Shown here in pieces: positions 16,094 through 23,432 of a stretch of 23,432 nucleotides of DNA. This stretch comes from CAIZGX01 sp964430305 (GTDB lineage: Bacteria; Bacteroidota; Bacteroidia; Flavobacteriales_D; Sanyastnellaceae). The notes beneath the pieces are model-generated. The model ran no database searches. It was given only the letters and a program-made list of their open reading frames with translations, and was not told where the DNA came from. The translations under genes and the position numbers were made by a program. How positions within the stretch are numbered: position 1 is the first letter of the stretch; each line of letters begins with the position of its first letter. The stretch spans positions 1 to 23,432 of the forward strand of contig CAYSEX010000038.1 in NCBI GenBank assembly GCA_964430305.1, read 5' to 3'.

Positions 16094-17427
16094 ATGTGGC
16101 GGAATTCTTCATAAGACACCGCCTTTTCTTCAATGTTGCAATTTGCCATAACCACTTTCATAATTGCGGTTTCATACAAACTGTCATAAACGTTTTTTGC
16201 TTCTTCTTGTTTGGAAAGCGTCTGTTTTGCTAATTCTTCAACGCGCTCATCGTCAACAGGCAAACCATATGATTTGAATCGCTCAACCAGCTGCTCTTTA
16301 ACAAAAGCCATGGCATCATCTACAGAAACTTTCAATTCGTTTTCTTTGATGATTTTGTTTTCAATTAACTGCCAACGTAAACCTCTTGCATACCCGGGGT
16401 ATTCCATTTCCAACGTAACCGCATCAATTGGTTTTTCATTGGTTATGGTAATGAATCTTTTCAAGAAATCATCTGGAAGTTGTATGTCTACTAAATCAAC
16501 GATTTGACGGGCAAAGTCGCGTTTAAACAACCACTCGCTATCCTTTTCGAACATGTTTGCTAAATCTGCTTTCACACGCTCGCGCATTTGTTCTTCTGAA
16601 GTAACTGCACCCGGTTCGAAAAGTTTATCGAACAGTTCTTGATTCAATTCAGCGGGAAGCATGCGCATGATTTCCGTAATGTGCAAATTGAATTTTGAAT
16701 TCAAGTGATGCAATTCATGGTGTGTAATACCAAGCATTTTTGATAAATCTTCATGATCTGCATTCAACATGAACGGATCAACTACCACTACATCTCCAAT
16801 GCTTTTACCTATTAAACTTGCTTTTGTTGCTTCGTCTTTGATGTATTCAATGAAGACAGATGATTTGTTCGCAATACCACCTTCTTTCACTGAACCATCT
16901 TCATTTAGTTCGGTCAATTCAGCCATAACCATGTCTGCGTCTTCGGTCACCTCTGGTTTTGAAAGTTGTCCGTGGCGTTTCGCGAAGTCGTTCATTTGAC
17001 GATTAACAAGTTCATCAGAAAGATCAACTCTGTTTAGGGTAAATGACATTTTTTTGTCAAGTTTCAGATCGAAACTTGGGGCAAATCCCAATTCGTATGA
17101 GAACACGAAGGTTGAGGGGTTATCCCAATCACCAACATCGTCTCCTTCTTTGGGAATGGGACTACCTAAAAGGTCTAGATTCTTTTCAGAAATATACTTT
17201 GACATTTCTGCTTGAAGAATTCCGTTTATTTCTTCTGCAAGAATTGATTTTCCAAAACGTTGTTTTACCAAAGAAGCTGGAACTGTTCCTTTACGGAAAC
17301 CTGGCAGCTCAACGCGCTTGCGATAGTTTTTTAAACTTGCATCTACTTTTTCTGCGTAGTCAGCGTGTTCAATGGTTATTTTCAACTCGCCGCGAAGCGA
17401 ATCGGATTGGATCAATTCTAAATTCAT
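16081..17427 (-). CDS. tig: Trigger factor chaperone
   Basis: 448 aa ribosome-associated chaperone that shields nascent chains at the exit tunnel. The N-terminal ribosome-binding domain has the signature GFRKGTVP (43-50), and SLVKQRFGKSILAEEINGIL continues the domain. The middle region (about 150-245) aligns with the FKBP-type domain by position only: it lacks the usual FKBP active-site stretches, so peptidyl-prolyl isomerase activity is doubtful. The C-terminal substrate-cradle helices run from about 250 to 448. It follows atpC by 38 bp. It ends in a codon set that is also half of the 16071-16093 hairpin. Confidence 0.93.
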   Translation of the reverse strand: MNLELIQSDSLRGELKITIEHADYAEKVDASLKNYRKRVELPGFRKGTVPASLVKQRFGKSILAEEINGILQAEMSKYISEKNLDLLGSPIPKEGDDVGDWDNPSTFVFSYELGFAPSFDLKLDKKMSFTLNRVDLSDELVNRQMNDFAKRHGQLSKPEVTEDADMVMAELTELNEDGSVKEGGIANKSSVFIEYIKDEATKASLIGKSIGDVVVVDPFMLNADHEDLSKMLGITHHELHHLNSKFNLHITEIMRMLPAELNQELFDKLFEPGAVTSEEQMRERVKADLANMFEKDSEWLFKRDFARQIVDLVDIQLPDDFLKRFITITNEKPIDAVTLEMEYPGYARGLRWQLIENKIIKENELKVSVDDAMAFVKEQLVERFKSYGLPVDDERVEELAKQTLSKQEEAKNVYDSLYETAIMKVVMANCNIEEKAVSYEEFRHMSQH

Positions 17428-17444
17428 ACGAATGGAGGTTATGC

Positions 17445-17462
17445 ATTTCCCAGTTGGGAAAT
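17445..17462 (-). promoter_or_regulatory. 18-bp inverted repeat between atpC and tig
   Basis: ATTTCCCA and TGGGAAAT, 8-bp arms around a 2-bp centre, fill half of the 38-bp atpC-tig gap. No T-run follows on the minus strand, so it is not a standard terminator. It could be an RNA processing or attenuation hairpin, or an operator. Confidence 0.45.
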
Positions 17463-17465
17463 TAT

Positions 17466-17702
17466 TTATTCAGCTAAAACAATTACTTTGTTGTTCAACA
17501 CTTCAGCGGTTCCGCCGTTGATGCTGAAGCTTTGCTCTTTACCTTGAGCATCTTTTACGCGAACCTCACCCTTTTTCAAAGATGAAATTAGTGGGGCGTG
17601 GTTATTTAAAATACCCAAACCACCAGCGCTTCCAGGAAGAAAAACATAAGATGCCTCTCCTTCGAAGAGCTGATGTTCTGGGGTTATAATTTCAACATGC
17701 AT
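17466..17702 (-). CDS. atpC: ATP synthase F1 epsilon subunit, short form
   Basis: 78 aa. It contains the N-terminal beta-sandwich domain of epsilon (MHVEIITPEHQLFEGEASYVFLPG, then GLGILNNHAPLISSLKKGEV, then FSINGGTAEVLNNKVIVLAE), which contacts gamma and the c-ring. The C-terminal helical hairpin, present in E. coli epsilon (about 139 aa) and responsible for its autoinhibition, is absent. The ORF ends cleanly in a stop, and short epsilons are known in Bacteroidota, so this looks natural rather than truncated. It lies 14 bp after atpD. Confidence 0.92.
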   Translation of the reverse strand: MHVEIITPEHQLFEGEASYVFLPGSAGGLGILNNHAPLISSLKKGEVRVKDAQGKEQSFSINGGTAEVLNNKVIVLAE

Positions 17703-17716
17703 ACAATCTTACTTTC

Positions 17717-19225
17717 TTATTTCGCAGATTCTGCCATCATTTTCTTACCTGCTTCAATTGCTTCTTCAATTGATCCTTTCAAGTTGAATGCGGCCTCTGG
17801 ATAAGCATCACACTCACCGTCTAAAATCATGTTAAAGCCTTTGATTGTTTCTTCAATTGGAACCAAAACACCAGGTATACCAGTGAACTGTTCAGCAACG
17901 TGGAAAGGCTGAGACAAAAAGCGTTGAATCTTACGTGCACGATAAACGGCAGATTTATCTTCTTCAGACAATTCATCCATACCAAGAATGGCAATGATAT
18001 CTTGAAGTTCCTTGTAACGTTGTAGAATTCCTTTTACACGCTGCGCGCATGCATAGTGTTCTTCACCAACAATTGCAGGAGTTAAAATTCGAGAGGTAGA
18101 ATCTAACGGATCAACCGCAGGATAAATTCCCAATTCAGCAATTTTACGACTCAATACAGTGGTTGCATCTAAGTGAGCAAATGTGGTTGCTGGCGCAGGG
18201 TCAGTCAAGTCATCTGCAGGTACATATACCGCCTGAACTGAGGTGATAGATCCGCGTTTGGTTGAAGTAATACGCTCTTGCATAGCTCCCATTTCAGAGG
18301 CAAGTGTTGGCTGGTAACCTACTGCAGAAGGCATACGACCTAAAAGGGCAGATACTTCAGAACCAGCTTGAGTGAAACGGAAGATGTTGTCAATGAAGAA
18401 AAGAATATCACGGCCACCTGATTTTTCATCACCATCACGGAAATATTCCGCAACAGTAAGACCAGAAAGTGCCACACGAGCACGAGATCCGGGGGGCTCA
18501 TTCATCTGACCAAACACCAAAGTTGCTTGGCTCTTAGCCAGTTCTTCTTTATCAACCTTCGTTACATCCCAGTCACCGTTCTCCATGCCATGAACGAATT
18601 CCTTACCATATTTAATAACGCCAGATTCGATCATCTCACGCAACAAGTCATTTCCTTCACGGGTACGCTCTCCAACACCTGCGAATACTGATAATCCTTC
18701 GTAAGCCTTTGCAATGTTGTTAATCAATTCCATGATCAATACGGTTTTACCTACACCGGCACCACCGAACAATCCAATCTTTCCACCTTTTGCATATGGC
18801 TCAATCAAGTCAATTACCTTGATACCTGTAAACAACACCTCGGTAGAGGTAGACAAATCTTCGTATCTAGGAGCAGCACGGTGAATACCATAACCGCCTT
18901 CTTTGCTTACTTCACCAATACCATCGATTGCTGTTCCAACAACGTTGAAAAGACGACCTTTGATTTGATCTCCGGTTGGCATGGTAATGCTTTGACCAAG
19001 AGCAATAACTTCAGCTCCACGCTGAAGACCTTCAGTAGCATCCATTGCAATAGCTCGAACTGTATCCTCACCTACGTGCTTTTGACACTCTAGAATTAGA
19101 TCATCCATACCGTTACGCTTTACCACCAAAGCGTCTAGAATATTTGGAAGTTTTTGACCTGTTGGAAACGTTACGTCTACCACAGGACCAATGATTTGTA
19201 CAACTTTACCTGATTGTGCTGACAT
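17717..19225 (-). CDS. atpD: ATP synthase F1 beta subunit
   Basis: 502 aa catalytic subunit of the F1 complex on the inner membrane, which makes ATP from ADP and phosphate. The Walker A loop is GGAGVGKT (154-161), followed by GERTREGNDL (185 on). Further on come ILFFIDNIFRFTQAGSEVSALLGRMPSAVGYQPTL, the catalytic-region VYVPADDLTDPAPATTFAHLD and the family signature PAVDPLDSTSR. It is paired only with atpC; alpha, gamma, delta, a, b and c are not in the window, the split usual in Bacteroidota. It is the first gene of the atpD-atpC-tig set. Confidence 0.98.
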   Translation of the reverse strand: MSAQSGKVVQIIGPVVDVTFPTGQKLPNILDALVVKRNGMDDLILECQKHVGEDTVRAIAMDATEGLQRGAEVIALGQSITMPTGDQIKGRLFNVVGTAIDGIGEVSKEGGYGIHRAAPRYEDLSTSTEVLFTGIKVIDLIEPYAKGGKIGLFGGAGVGKTVLIMELINNIAKAYEGLSVFAGVGERTREGNDLLREMIESGVIKYGKEFVHGMENGDWDVTKVDKEELAKSQATLVFGQMNEPPGSRARVALSGLTVAEYFRDGDEKSGGRDILFFIDNIFRFTQAGSEVSALLGRMPSAVGYQPTLASEMGAMQERITSTKRGSITSVQAVYVPADDLTDPAPATTFAHLDATTVLSRKIAELGIYPAVDPLDSTSRILTPAIVGEEHYACAQRVKGILQRYKELQDIIAILGMDELSEEDKSAVYRARKIQRFLSQPFHVAEQFTGIPGVLVPIEETIKGFNMILDGECDAYPEAAFNLKGSIEEAIEAGKKMMAESAK

Positions 19226-19249
19226 TTATTTAGAATTGAAATTCGGCCG

Positions 19250-19257
19250 CAAAAATA
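19250..19257 (-). promoter_or_regulatory. Candidate -7 box for atpD-atpC-tig
   Basis: Minus-strand TATTTTTG is a perfect TAnnTTTG match, 24 nt before the atpD ATG in the divergent gap. No clear -33 element is seen at the expected distance. Confidence 0.45.
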
Positions 19258-19295
19258 ATACATCCTCGGCAATAAGTAGTGAAAAAAAGTGTTAA

Positions 19296-19327
19296 TGTGG
19301 CAAAAATGAGAAATACCCGTAACTTTG
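19296..19327 (+). promoter_or_regulatory. Candidate promoter for the Wzz-like/ligase pair
   Basis: TGTG (19296-19299), then 20 nt, then TAACTTTG (19320-19327): a perfect -7 box and a one-mismatch -33 box at the right spacing for the Bacteroidota primary sigma factor. It lies 19 nt before the ATG at 19347. Confidence 0.55.
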
Positions 19328-19346
19328 GCCGAACTTTTCCAAAATC

Positions 19347-20354
19347 ATGACTCAATCTGAAAACAACAACCTACAATCCTCGAACCTGCTTGTTTTGGTC
19401 TATAAATGGAGAAAGCAACTGATTGGTCTCACTATCATTGCAGCAGTTTTGGCTGCAGGCGCGTCTTTCTTAATTGAAGAAAAATACAAGAGTACCGTTG
19501 TTCTTTTTGCTTCCCAACAACATAGTTTTGGTGAACAGCTGTTGGAAGATGTAAAAAAACAAGATTTACTTGCGTATGGTGAAGAAGAAGACGCTGAACG
19601 ATTAATGCAAATCATTAACTCTGATCAGATTCGCTCACGAATCATTGAAAAATACAACTTGTGGCAGGTGTATGAAATTAAAAAAGAAGACCGAGGTGCG
19701 AATACTCTTATAGGAAAAGTATATGCTGATAATGTCGCTGCCAACCTCACTCGTTTTGGATCTATTGAAATTACAGTAATGGATGCTAGTCCTGAGAGAG
19801 CGCGTGACATGGCCAATGATATTGCTGCTCTCACCGACTCTGTGAGTAACAAAATGAGAAGTGAACGCGCCATGACTGCCTTCCTCTATGCAAAATCATC
19901 ACTTGAAGCCTTACAAATTGAAATCAAAACCCTAGAAGATAGCATGCAACAACTGCAGCGCCGTGGGGTGTACAGCTATAAGGATCAGATTGCTTATTTA
20001 ACTGAGCAATATGGAACCGCCATTGCAGAGGGACACCCAGATCGAGCTCAGGAGATTAAAGATCAAATGGATTTTCTCTCTCAATATGGAACTCAATACA
20101 AGAAGTTGGAAAGTGAAATTGATGGCGGGTACGAAAAAATGCAAGTTTTACGCAAACGATTTGATTTAATGAAAATTGACGTAGAGTCGCGCTTGTCCTC
20201 GCAATTGGTTGTTGACAAAGCCGCGGCTGCTGATAAGAAATCATACCCTGTTCGCTGGTTAATTGTGGTTATTTCAGCCATATCAGCTTTTGTTTTCGGT
20301 GTGGCAGCTATTTTGGTTCGGGAGAATTTACATCTCTTGAAAAAATTTGACTAG
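19347..20354 (+). CDS. Wzz/chain-length determinant family protein
   Basis: 335 aa inner-membrane protein with one helix near each end (about residues 25-44, QLIGLTIIAAVLAAGASFLI, and about 303-325, WLIVVISAISAFVFGVAAILV). Between them lies a long periplasmic domain with extended helices (SLEALQIEIKTLEDSMQQLQRRG and others). EEKYKSTVVLFAS just after TM1 is typical of Wzz-type polysaccharide co-polymerases, which set glycan chain length. No C-terminal tyrosine kinase is fused, so it is not of the Wzc type. It is followed after 3 bp by the ligase/polymerase gene, its likely partner. Confidence 0.85.
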   Translation: MTQSENNNLQSSNLLVLVYKWRKQLIGLTIIAAVLAAGASFLIEEKYKSTVVLFASQQHSFGEQLLEDVKKQDLLAYGEEEDAERLMQIINSDQIRSRIIEKYNLWQVYEIKKEDRGANTLIGKVYADNVAANLTRFGSIEITVMDASPERARDMANDIAALTDSVSNKMRSERAMTAFLYAKSSLEALQIEIKTLEDSMQQLQRRGVYSYKDQIAYLTEQYGTAIAEGHPDRAQEIKDQMDFLSQYGTQYKKLESEIDGGYEKMQVLRKRFDLMKIDVESRLSSQLVVDKAAAADKKSYPVRWLIVVISAISAFVFGVAAILVRENLHLLKKFD

Positions 20355-20357
20355 TCT

Positions 20358-21812
20358 ATGAACGCTGCCACGTTCCAACTTAGTCCAAAACAATTTTTCT
20401 TTTGGGGCGTTTTGTTCGCACTCATACAAGCCGTATGCATTGCCTCAGAATGGTATTTCATTGCCCTTCTTCCTTTCATTGTTATTGCCATCTGGTTAGC
20501 CATTTATAAAATTGAATGGATCTGGTTTTTCACTGTTTTATCTACCCCACTCAGCATAAACCTGGAGTCACTGGAAATTGCCCCCATTGGCATGTACCTT
20601 CCAACTGAACCTATTATTGCGGCTTTGTTGGTTTTAATGATTTATAAAATTTTATCTCGACAAAGCATTGATAAAAAAATCTACAAACACCCTTTCACCA
20701 AACTTCTCGGTTTGTATTTGCTTTGGATGATTTTCACCGCAGTAACAAGTGAATTTCCGGTTGTGTCATTTAAATTTATTGCAACTCGCTTGTGGTTCAT
20801 TAGTGGTTTTTACCTCATTGGCACCCAACTGTTTCAAAATCCAAAAAACATCAATCGATTCTTCGGTTTCTACCTTGCCCCCTTCATGGTTGTCATTGGA
20901 TATACGGTATTTCGGCATGCTCAATTTTTGTTCGATAAAGAAAGTGCGCATTGGGTCATGGAACCTTTTTTCAAAGATCACACTTCTTATGGTGCCGTAC
21001 TTGCCATGTTCTTCCCTGTGGTGATTGGTCAACTGTTCTTATCAAAGAAAAATGCGTTACTTACTTTTCTATACTACCTCGCCTTTTTAGTGATTACAAT
21101 TGGTCTGGTTTTATCCTATACGCGTGCCGCATGGATTAGTGTTTTCCTAGCAGCGGCATTGTTCGTTGTTCTGCTTTTCAAAATAAAATTAAAAACGGTA
21201 CTCATAACCACGTTCAGTGCCGTGGCCATTTTGCTTTTCTCATGGAGCAGTATTGAGCAGCAATTGGGACAAAATAAGCAAGAAAGTTCAGATAAATTAG
21301 ACGAGCACGTAAGTTCCATTTCCAATGTTTCATCTGATGCTTCAAACCTGGAAAGATTGAACCGATGGAATTGCGCGCTGGCTTTATTTCAGGAAAGACC
21401 AATTACCGGATGGGGACCTGGAACGTATCAATTTGTATATGCTCCTTTCCAACGTGCGAAAGACAGAACCATTATTTCTACAAACAACGGTGATGGCGGA
21501 AATGCACATAGTGAATACCTTGGGCCCTTGGCAGAACAAGGTGTATTCGGCGCAGCATTGATACTTGCTATTCTTTTCTATCTATTGCATCTTGGGTTTA
21601 AACTCTACTACCGAGCGAACATTCGGGAAAATAAAATTACCATTGCCATGGTGTTTTTGGGACTATTTACCTATTTCGTGCATGGAACATTGAATAATTA
21701 TCTCGACACAGACAAGGCGTCTGTTCCGTTTTGGGCCTTTTTTGCTATACTGGTTTCCATGGACATGTACCATGAAAAGGAAAACACTACTTCCAATTCA
21801 AACCAAGAATAG
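20358..21812 (+). CDS. O-antigen ligase / polymerase family membrane protein
   Basis: 484 aa with about ten to twelve hydrophobic helices. The large periplasmic loop lies between roughly residues 300 and 390: RLNRWNCALALFQERPITGWGPGTYQFVYAPFQ, then GNAHSEYLGPLAEQGVFGAAL. The His of NAHSEYL and the RP-GWGPG region are the Wzy_C (WaaL/Wzy) family hallmarks. Wzy (polymerase) and WaaL (ligase) cannot be told apart from sequence alone. Pairing with a Wzz-like gene 3 bp upstream favours a polymerase, but this is inference. Its 3' end overlaps the PP2C gene by 26 bp on the opposite strand. Confidence 0.87.
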   Translation: MNAATFQLSPKQFFFWGVLFALIQAVCIASEWYFIALLPFIVIAIWLAIYKIEWIWFFTVLSTPLSINLESLEIAPIGMYLPTEPIIAALLVLMIYKILSRQSIDKKIYKHPFTKLLGLYLLWMIFTAVTSEFPVVSFKFIATRLWFISGFYLIGTQLFQNPKNINRFFGFYLAPFMVVIGYTVFRHAQFLFDKESAHWVMEPFFKDHTSYGAVLAMFFPVVIGQLFLSKKNALLTFLYYLAFLVITIGLVLSYTRAAWISVFLAAALFVVLLFKIKLKTVLITTFSAVAILLFSWSSIEQQLGQNKQESSDKLDEHVSSISNVSSDASNLERLNRWNCALALFQERPITGWGPGTYQFVYAPFQRAKDRTIISTNNGDGGNAHSEYLGPLAEQGVFGAALILAILFYLLHLGFKLYYRANIRENKITIAMVFLGLFTYFVHGTLNNYLDTDKASVPFWAFFAILVSMDMYHEKENTTSNSNQE

Positions 21813-22986
21813 CTACATCGTCAGCAAATAAATTTTCACCTCTGACCCTATTAACAGCCTGTTCCACATCGAAAACAAGATCCTTCGCCGTTTTTGCCTT
21901 AGACATGCTTTCCTTCACACGCTCCAATCCGTAGTCTTCATCTTGCGCAATTTCAACTTCCACCAATCCATCTGTGTAACAAAGCATGCAGTCTCCTGAA
22001 GAAACACGAACCTCTTGAACAGAAACAAACGGCAATTCATCTAGCATGCCTAGGCCAATAGAGGTGGCCTTCAATTCATTTATTCCACTTTGCGTTCTGT
22101 GCAAAACAGGGTTGTGACCACAATTGATGTATCGAACAGTATTCATCTGAGAATCGAACTCGGCAAGGAAAAAGGTTATGAATTTTTCTCCTTGAGCAGC
22201 ATTCCAAACACGTTCATTGAGTTTTTTTGCAAGCTTCAAAAAATCTACTTGCTCCATTTCAAAAGCATTCCGCACGTAGGCTTGAAAATTCGACATGAGA
22301 AATGCAGCGGGCATTCCTTTTCCAGAAACATCGCCAATGCAAAAAACCCACTTTCCGTTTTGTGTTTCAAACACATCATAATAATCACCCCCAACTTGCT
22401 GATGGGCCCTGTACAGCCCTTGCACATCCCATAATGGTGTATTCGGAAATACAGAGGGCAGAAGCATCATTTGCATATCAGCAGCAAGTTCTAACTCCTT
22501 TTTCAAGCGTTCCTGCTGCACAAAATTGACGAGTAGTCGTTTGTTCTCGAGAGCAACAGCCATAACAGAAGTCAACGTTTGTATGAAATGCATGTGTTTA
22601 ACTGCAGGGCTAATTCCCATTGACTCTTGCTGGTCGCCGGCCATTACAAGAGCTAATGGCTCATTGTTATGCAAGACAGGAATGAGCACATCATACTCAC
22701 TATTTTCTGAAAATGACACGCCCGTATTTTCAAAGAAAAATTCTCTATCCGGAATTTCAAACGTAGTATTTCCTTCACCGTAATTAAGTACACACTCCCA
22801 CGCTCCGCGATTCACGTATAAAGCAAATTTGCTAATACCCAAATGCACATCTACAATATTCTGAAACTGAAACAGCAATTCTTCTTCAGACCAATTGGCA
22901 TTGATTGCTTCCGTTAGTTCCAACAAGGCGTTCAGTTTGAAATCGCGTTGCTTTAATTTATTGTTTAATCTTGAAGATTGTGACAT
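21787..22986 (-). CDS. GAF-like sensor plus SpoIIE/RsbU-type PP2C phosphatase
   Basis: 399 aa cytosolic regulator. A GAF-like sensory region (about 20-155) leads through a short helix (FVQQERLKKELELAADMQMMLLP) into a PP2C domain of the SpoIIE class (about 175-398). The metal-binding and core motifs are complete: QVGGDYYDVF, GDVSGKGMPAAFLMS, NCGHNPVLHR, CYTDGLVE and FADDVAILGL. The helix 'L..A..mQ..LLP' is the usual RsbU linker. Such enzymes dephosphorylate anti-anti-sigma (STAS) proteins in partner-switching systems; no STAS or anti-sigma kinase gene is visible here. The start codon is 21 bp from the divergent NadR-like gene. Confidence 0.9.
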   Translation of the reverse strand: MSQSSRLNNKLKQRDFKLNALLELTEAINANWSEEELLFQFQNIVDVHLGISKFALYVNRGAWECVLNYGEGNTTFEIPDREFFFENTGVSFSENSEYDVLIPVLHNNEPLALVMAGDQQESMGISPAVKHMHFIQTLTSVMAVALENKRLLVNFVQQERLKKELELAADMQMMLLPSVFPNTPLWDVQGLYRAHQQVGGDYYDVFETQNGKWVFCIGDVSGKGMPAAFLMSNFQAYVRNAFEMEQVDFLKLAKKLNERVWNAAQGEKFITFFLAEFDSQMNTVRYINCGHNPVLHRTQSGINELKATSIGLGMLDELPFVSVQEVRVSSGDCMLCYTDGLVEVEIAQDEDYGLERVKESMSKAKTAKDLVFDVEQAVNRVRGENLFADDVAILGLNWK

Positions 22987-22996
22987 CTTTGCAAAG
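22987..22996. promoter_or_regulatory. Palindrome in the 21-bp divergent spacer
   Basis: CTTTGCAAAG, a perfect 10-bp palindrome, starts directly at the PP2C ATG and ends 11 bp before the ATG of the NadR-like gene. Each strand shows a TTTG with partial -7 character. It may be an operator or simply overlapping promoter boxes. Confidence 0.35.
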
Positions 22997-23007
22997 TAAC
23001 AAAAAAG

Positions 23008-23432
23008 ATGTCGATACGCATTGCATTTACCGGTCCTGAATCTTCAGGAAAATCTACTTTCGCAGAGTGGGTTTCAAAGCGCCTTTCAAATGCAGCATTC
23101 ATTCCAGAATACGCGAGAATTTTTCTAGAGTCAGAAAAAAAACAGCGTGCAAATAAAGAAGATTTCATGCATATTGTTGAAATGAGCCTTGCGCAATATG
23201 GGGCCGATTTTGACCATGACTATGTGATCTTCGATGGTGATCAGTCTATGTTAGAAGTATGGAACGAATGGGAATTTCAGATTGAAATGCCCCTTTCAAA
23301 TTCTGCGATTCAACTGGTGTTCCTATGTTATCCTGATATTCCATGGGAAATGGACCCATTGCGATCACTACCACGTGTAGAAGATAGACTTCTTGTCTTT
23401 ACTCAAATTGAAAAAAAACTTAAAGCTTCAAG
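23008..23432 (+). CDS. NadR-like P-loop ATPase/nucleotide kinase (AAA_28), partial at window end
   Basis: 141 complete codons are visible from the ATG at 23008, then the window ends, so the 3' end is missing. The start MSIRIAFTGPESSGKST carries Walker A (GPESSGKST, residues 9-17). FIPEYARIFLE and YVIFDGDQSMLEVWNEW fit the kinase domain of NadR-like ribosylnicotinamide kinases, usually about 170-190 aa, and PLRSLPRVEDRL would lie in the lid region. The likely role is phosphorylation of nicotinamide riboside in NAD salvage; the broader AAA_28 group is an alternative. It is transcribed away from the PP2C gene. Confidence 0.8.
   Translation, partial: MSIRIAFTGPESSGKSTFAEWVSKRLSNAAFIPEYARIFLESEKKQRANKEDFMHIVEMSLAQYGADFDHDYVIFDGDQSMLEVWNEWEFQIEMPLSNSAIQLVFLCYPDIPWEMDPLRSLPRVEDRLLVFTQIEKKLKAS

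Noticed and set aside
17043..17477. 144-codon plus-strand ORF opposite tig and the atpC-tig gap
   Set aside because: It is a shadow of tig; the GGAGGTTATG seen at 17435-17443 on this strand opens only a very short, meaningless frame.

Overview
The window looks like the chromosome of a member of the Bacteroidota, most likely a Flavobacteriales relative (Crocinitomicaceae or Cryomorphaceae type; this rank is inference). Four signs support the phylum. A large secreted protein ends in a type IX secretion sorting domain. atpD and atpC stand apart from the rest of the ATP synthase genes. Shine-Dalgarno sites are mostly absent. Several gene starts are preceded by the Bacteroidota -7 box TAnnTTTG. 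Genes are densely packed and no gap exceeds about 190 bases. I saw no rRNA, tRNA or CRISPR array.

Layout. (1) 1-704: a RAYT-like Y1 transposase gene with an altered C-terminus, directly followed by a REPIN-like pair of inverted palindromes that enclose a 41-bp tandem repeat. (2) 705-2462, minus: pcm, then an OmpA-like protein, then a FAH-family hydrolase, as a tight operon. (3) 2579-5795: a Gfo/Idh/MocA oxidoreductase (plus), converging on a polyprenyl-phosphate sugar transferase that is preceded by an unknown lipoprotein gene (both minus). (4) 5932-7650, plus: a T9SS-exported protein with a CxxCH motif and SprB-like repeats. (5) 7655-14300, minus: one long run recX, prfB, fumC, manC, a TonB-domain gene, hutH and an SH3-domain gene, ending at a strong intrinsic terminator. 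prfB needs a programmed +1 frameshift. (6) 14382-16070, plus: a DUF349 repeat protein, converging on atpD-atpC-tig (minus, 19225 to 16081). A perfect hairpin sits exactly at the shared 3' end. (7) 19347-21812, plus: a Wzz-like chain-length protein and an O-antigen ligase/polymerase. (8) 21787-22986, minus: a SpoIIE-type PP2C phosphatase, with a divergent NadR-like P-loop ATPase (plus) cut off by the window end.

How the genes fit together. A surface-polysaccharide theme is scattered through the window: nucleotide-sugar supply (manC, perhaps the Gfo/Idh enzyme), chain initiation (sugar transferase), and length control with polymerisation or ligation (Wzz-like plus ligase). Core functions are interleaved with it: ATP synthase catalytic and epsilon subunits, trigger factor, release factor 2, fumarase, RecX and protein repair by Pcm. 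Apart from the transposon/REPIN patch at the left end, nothing looks strongly foreign. I see no obvious new multi-gene defence or biosynthetic system. The most unusual items are the RAYT/REPIN patch, the overlapping coding/terminator designs, the CxxCH-SprB-T9SS protein and the unknown lipoprotein paired with the initiating sugar transferase.
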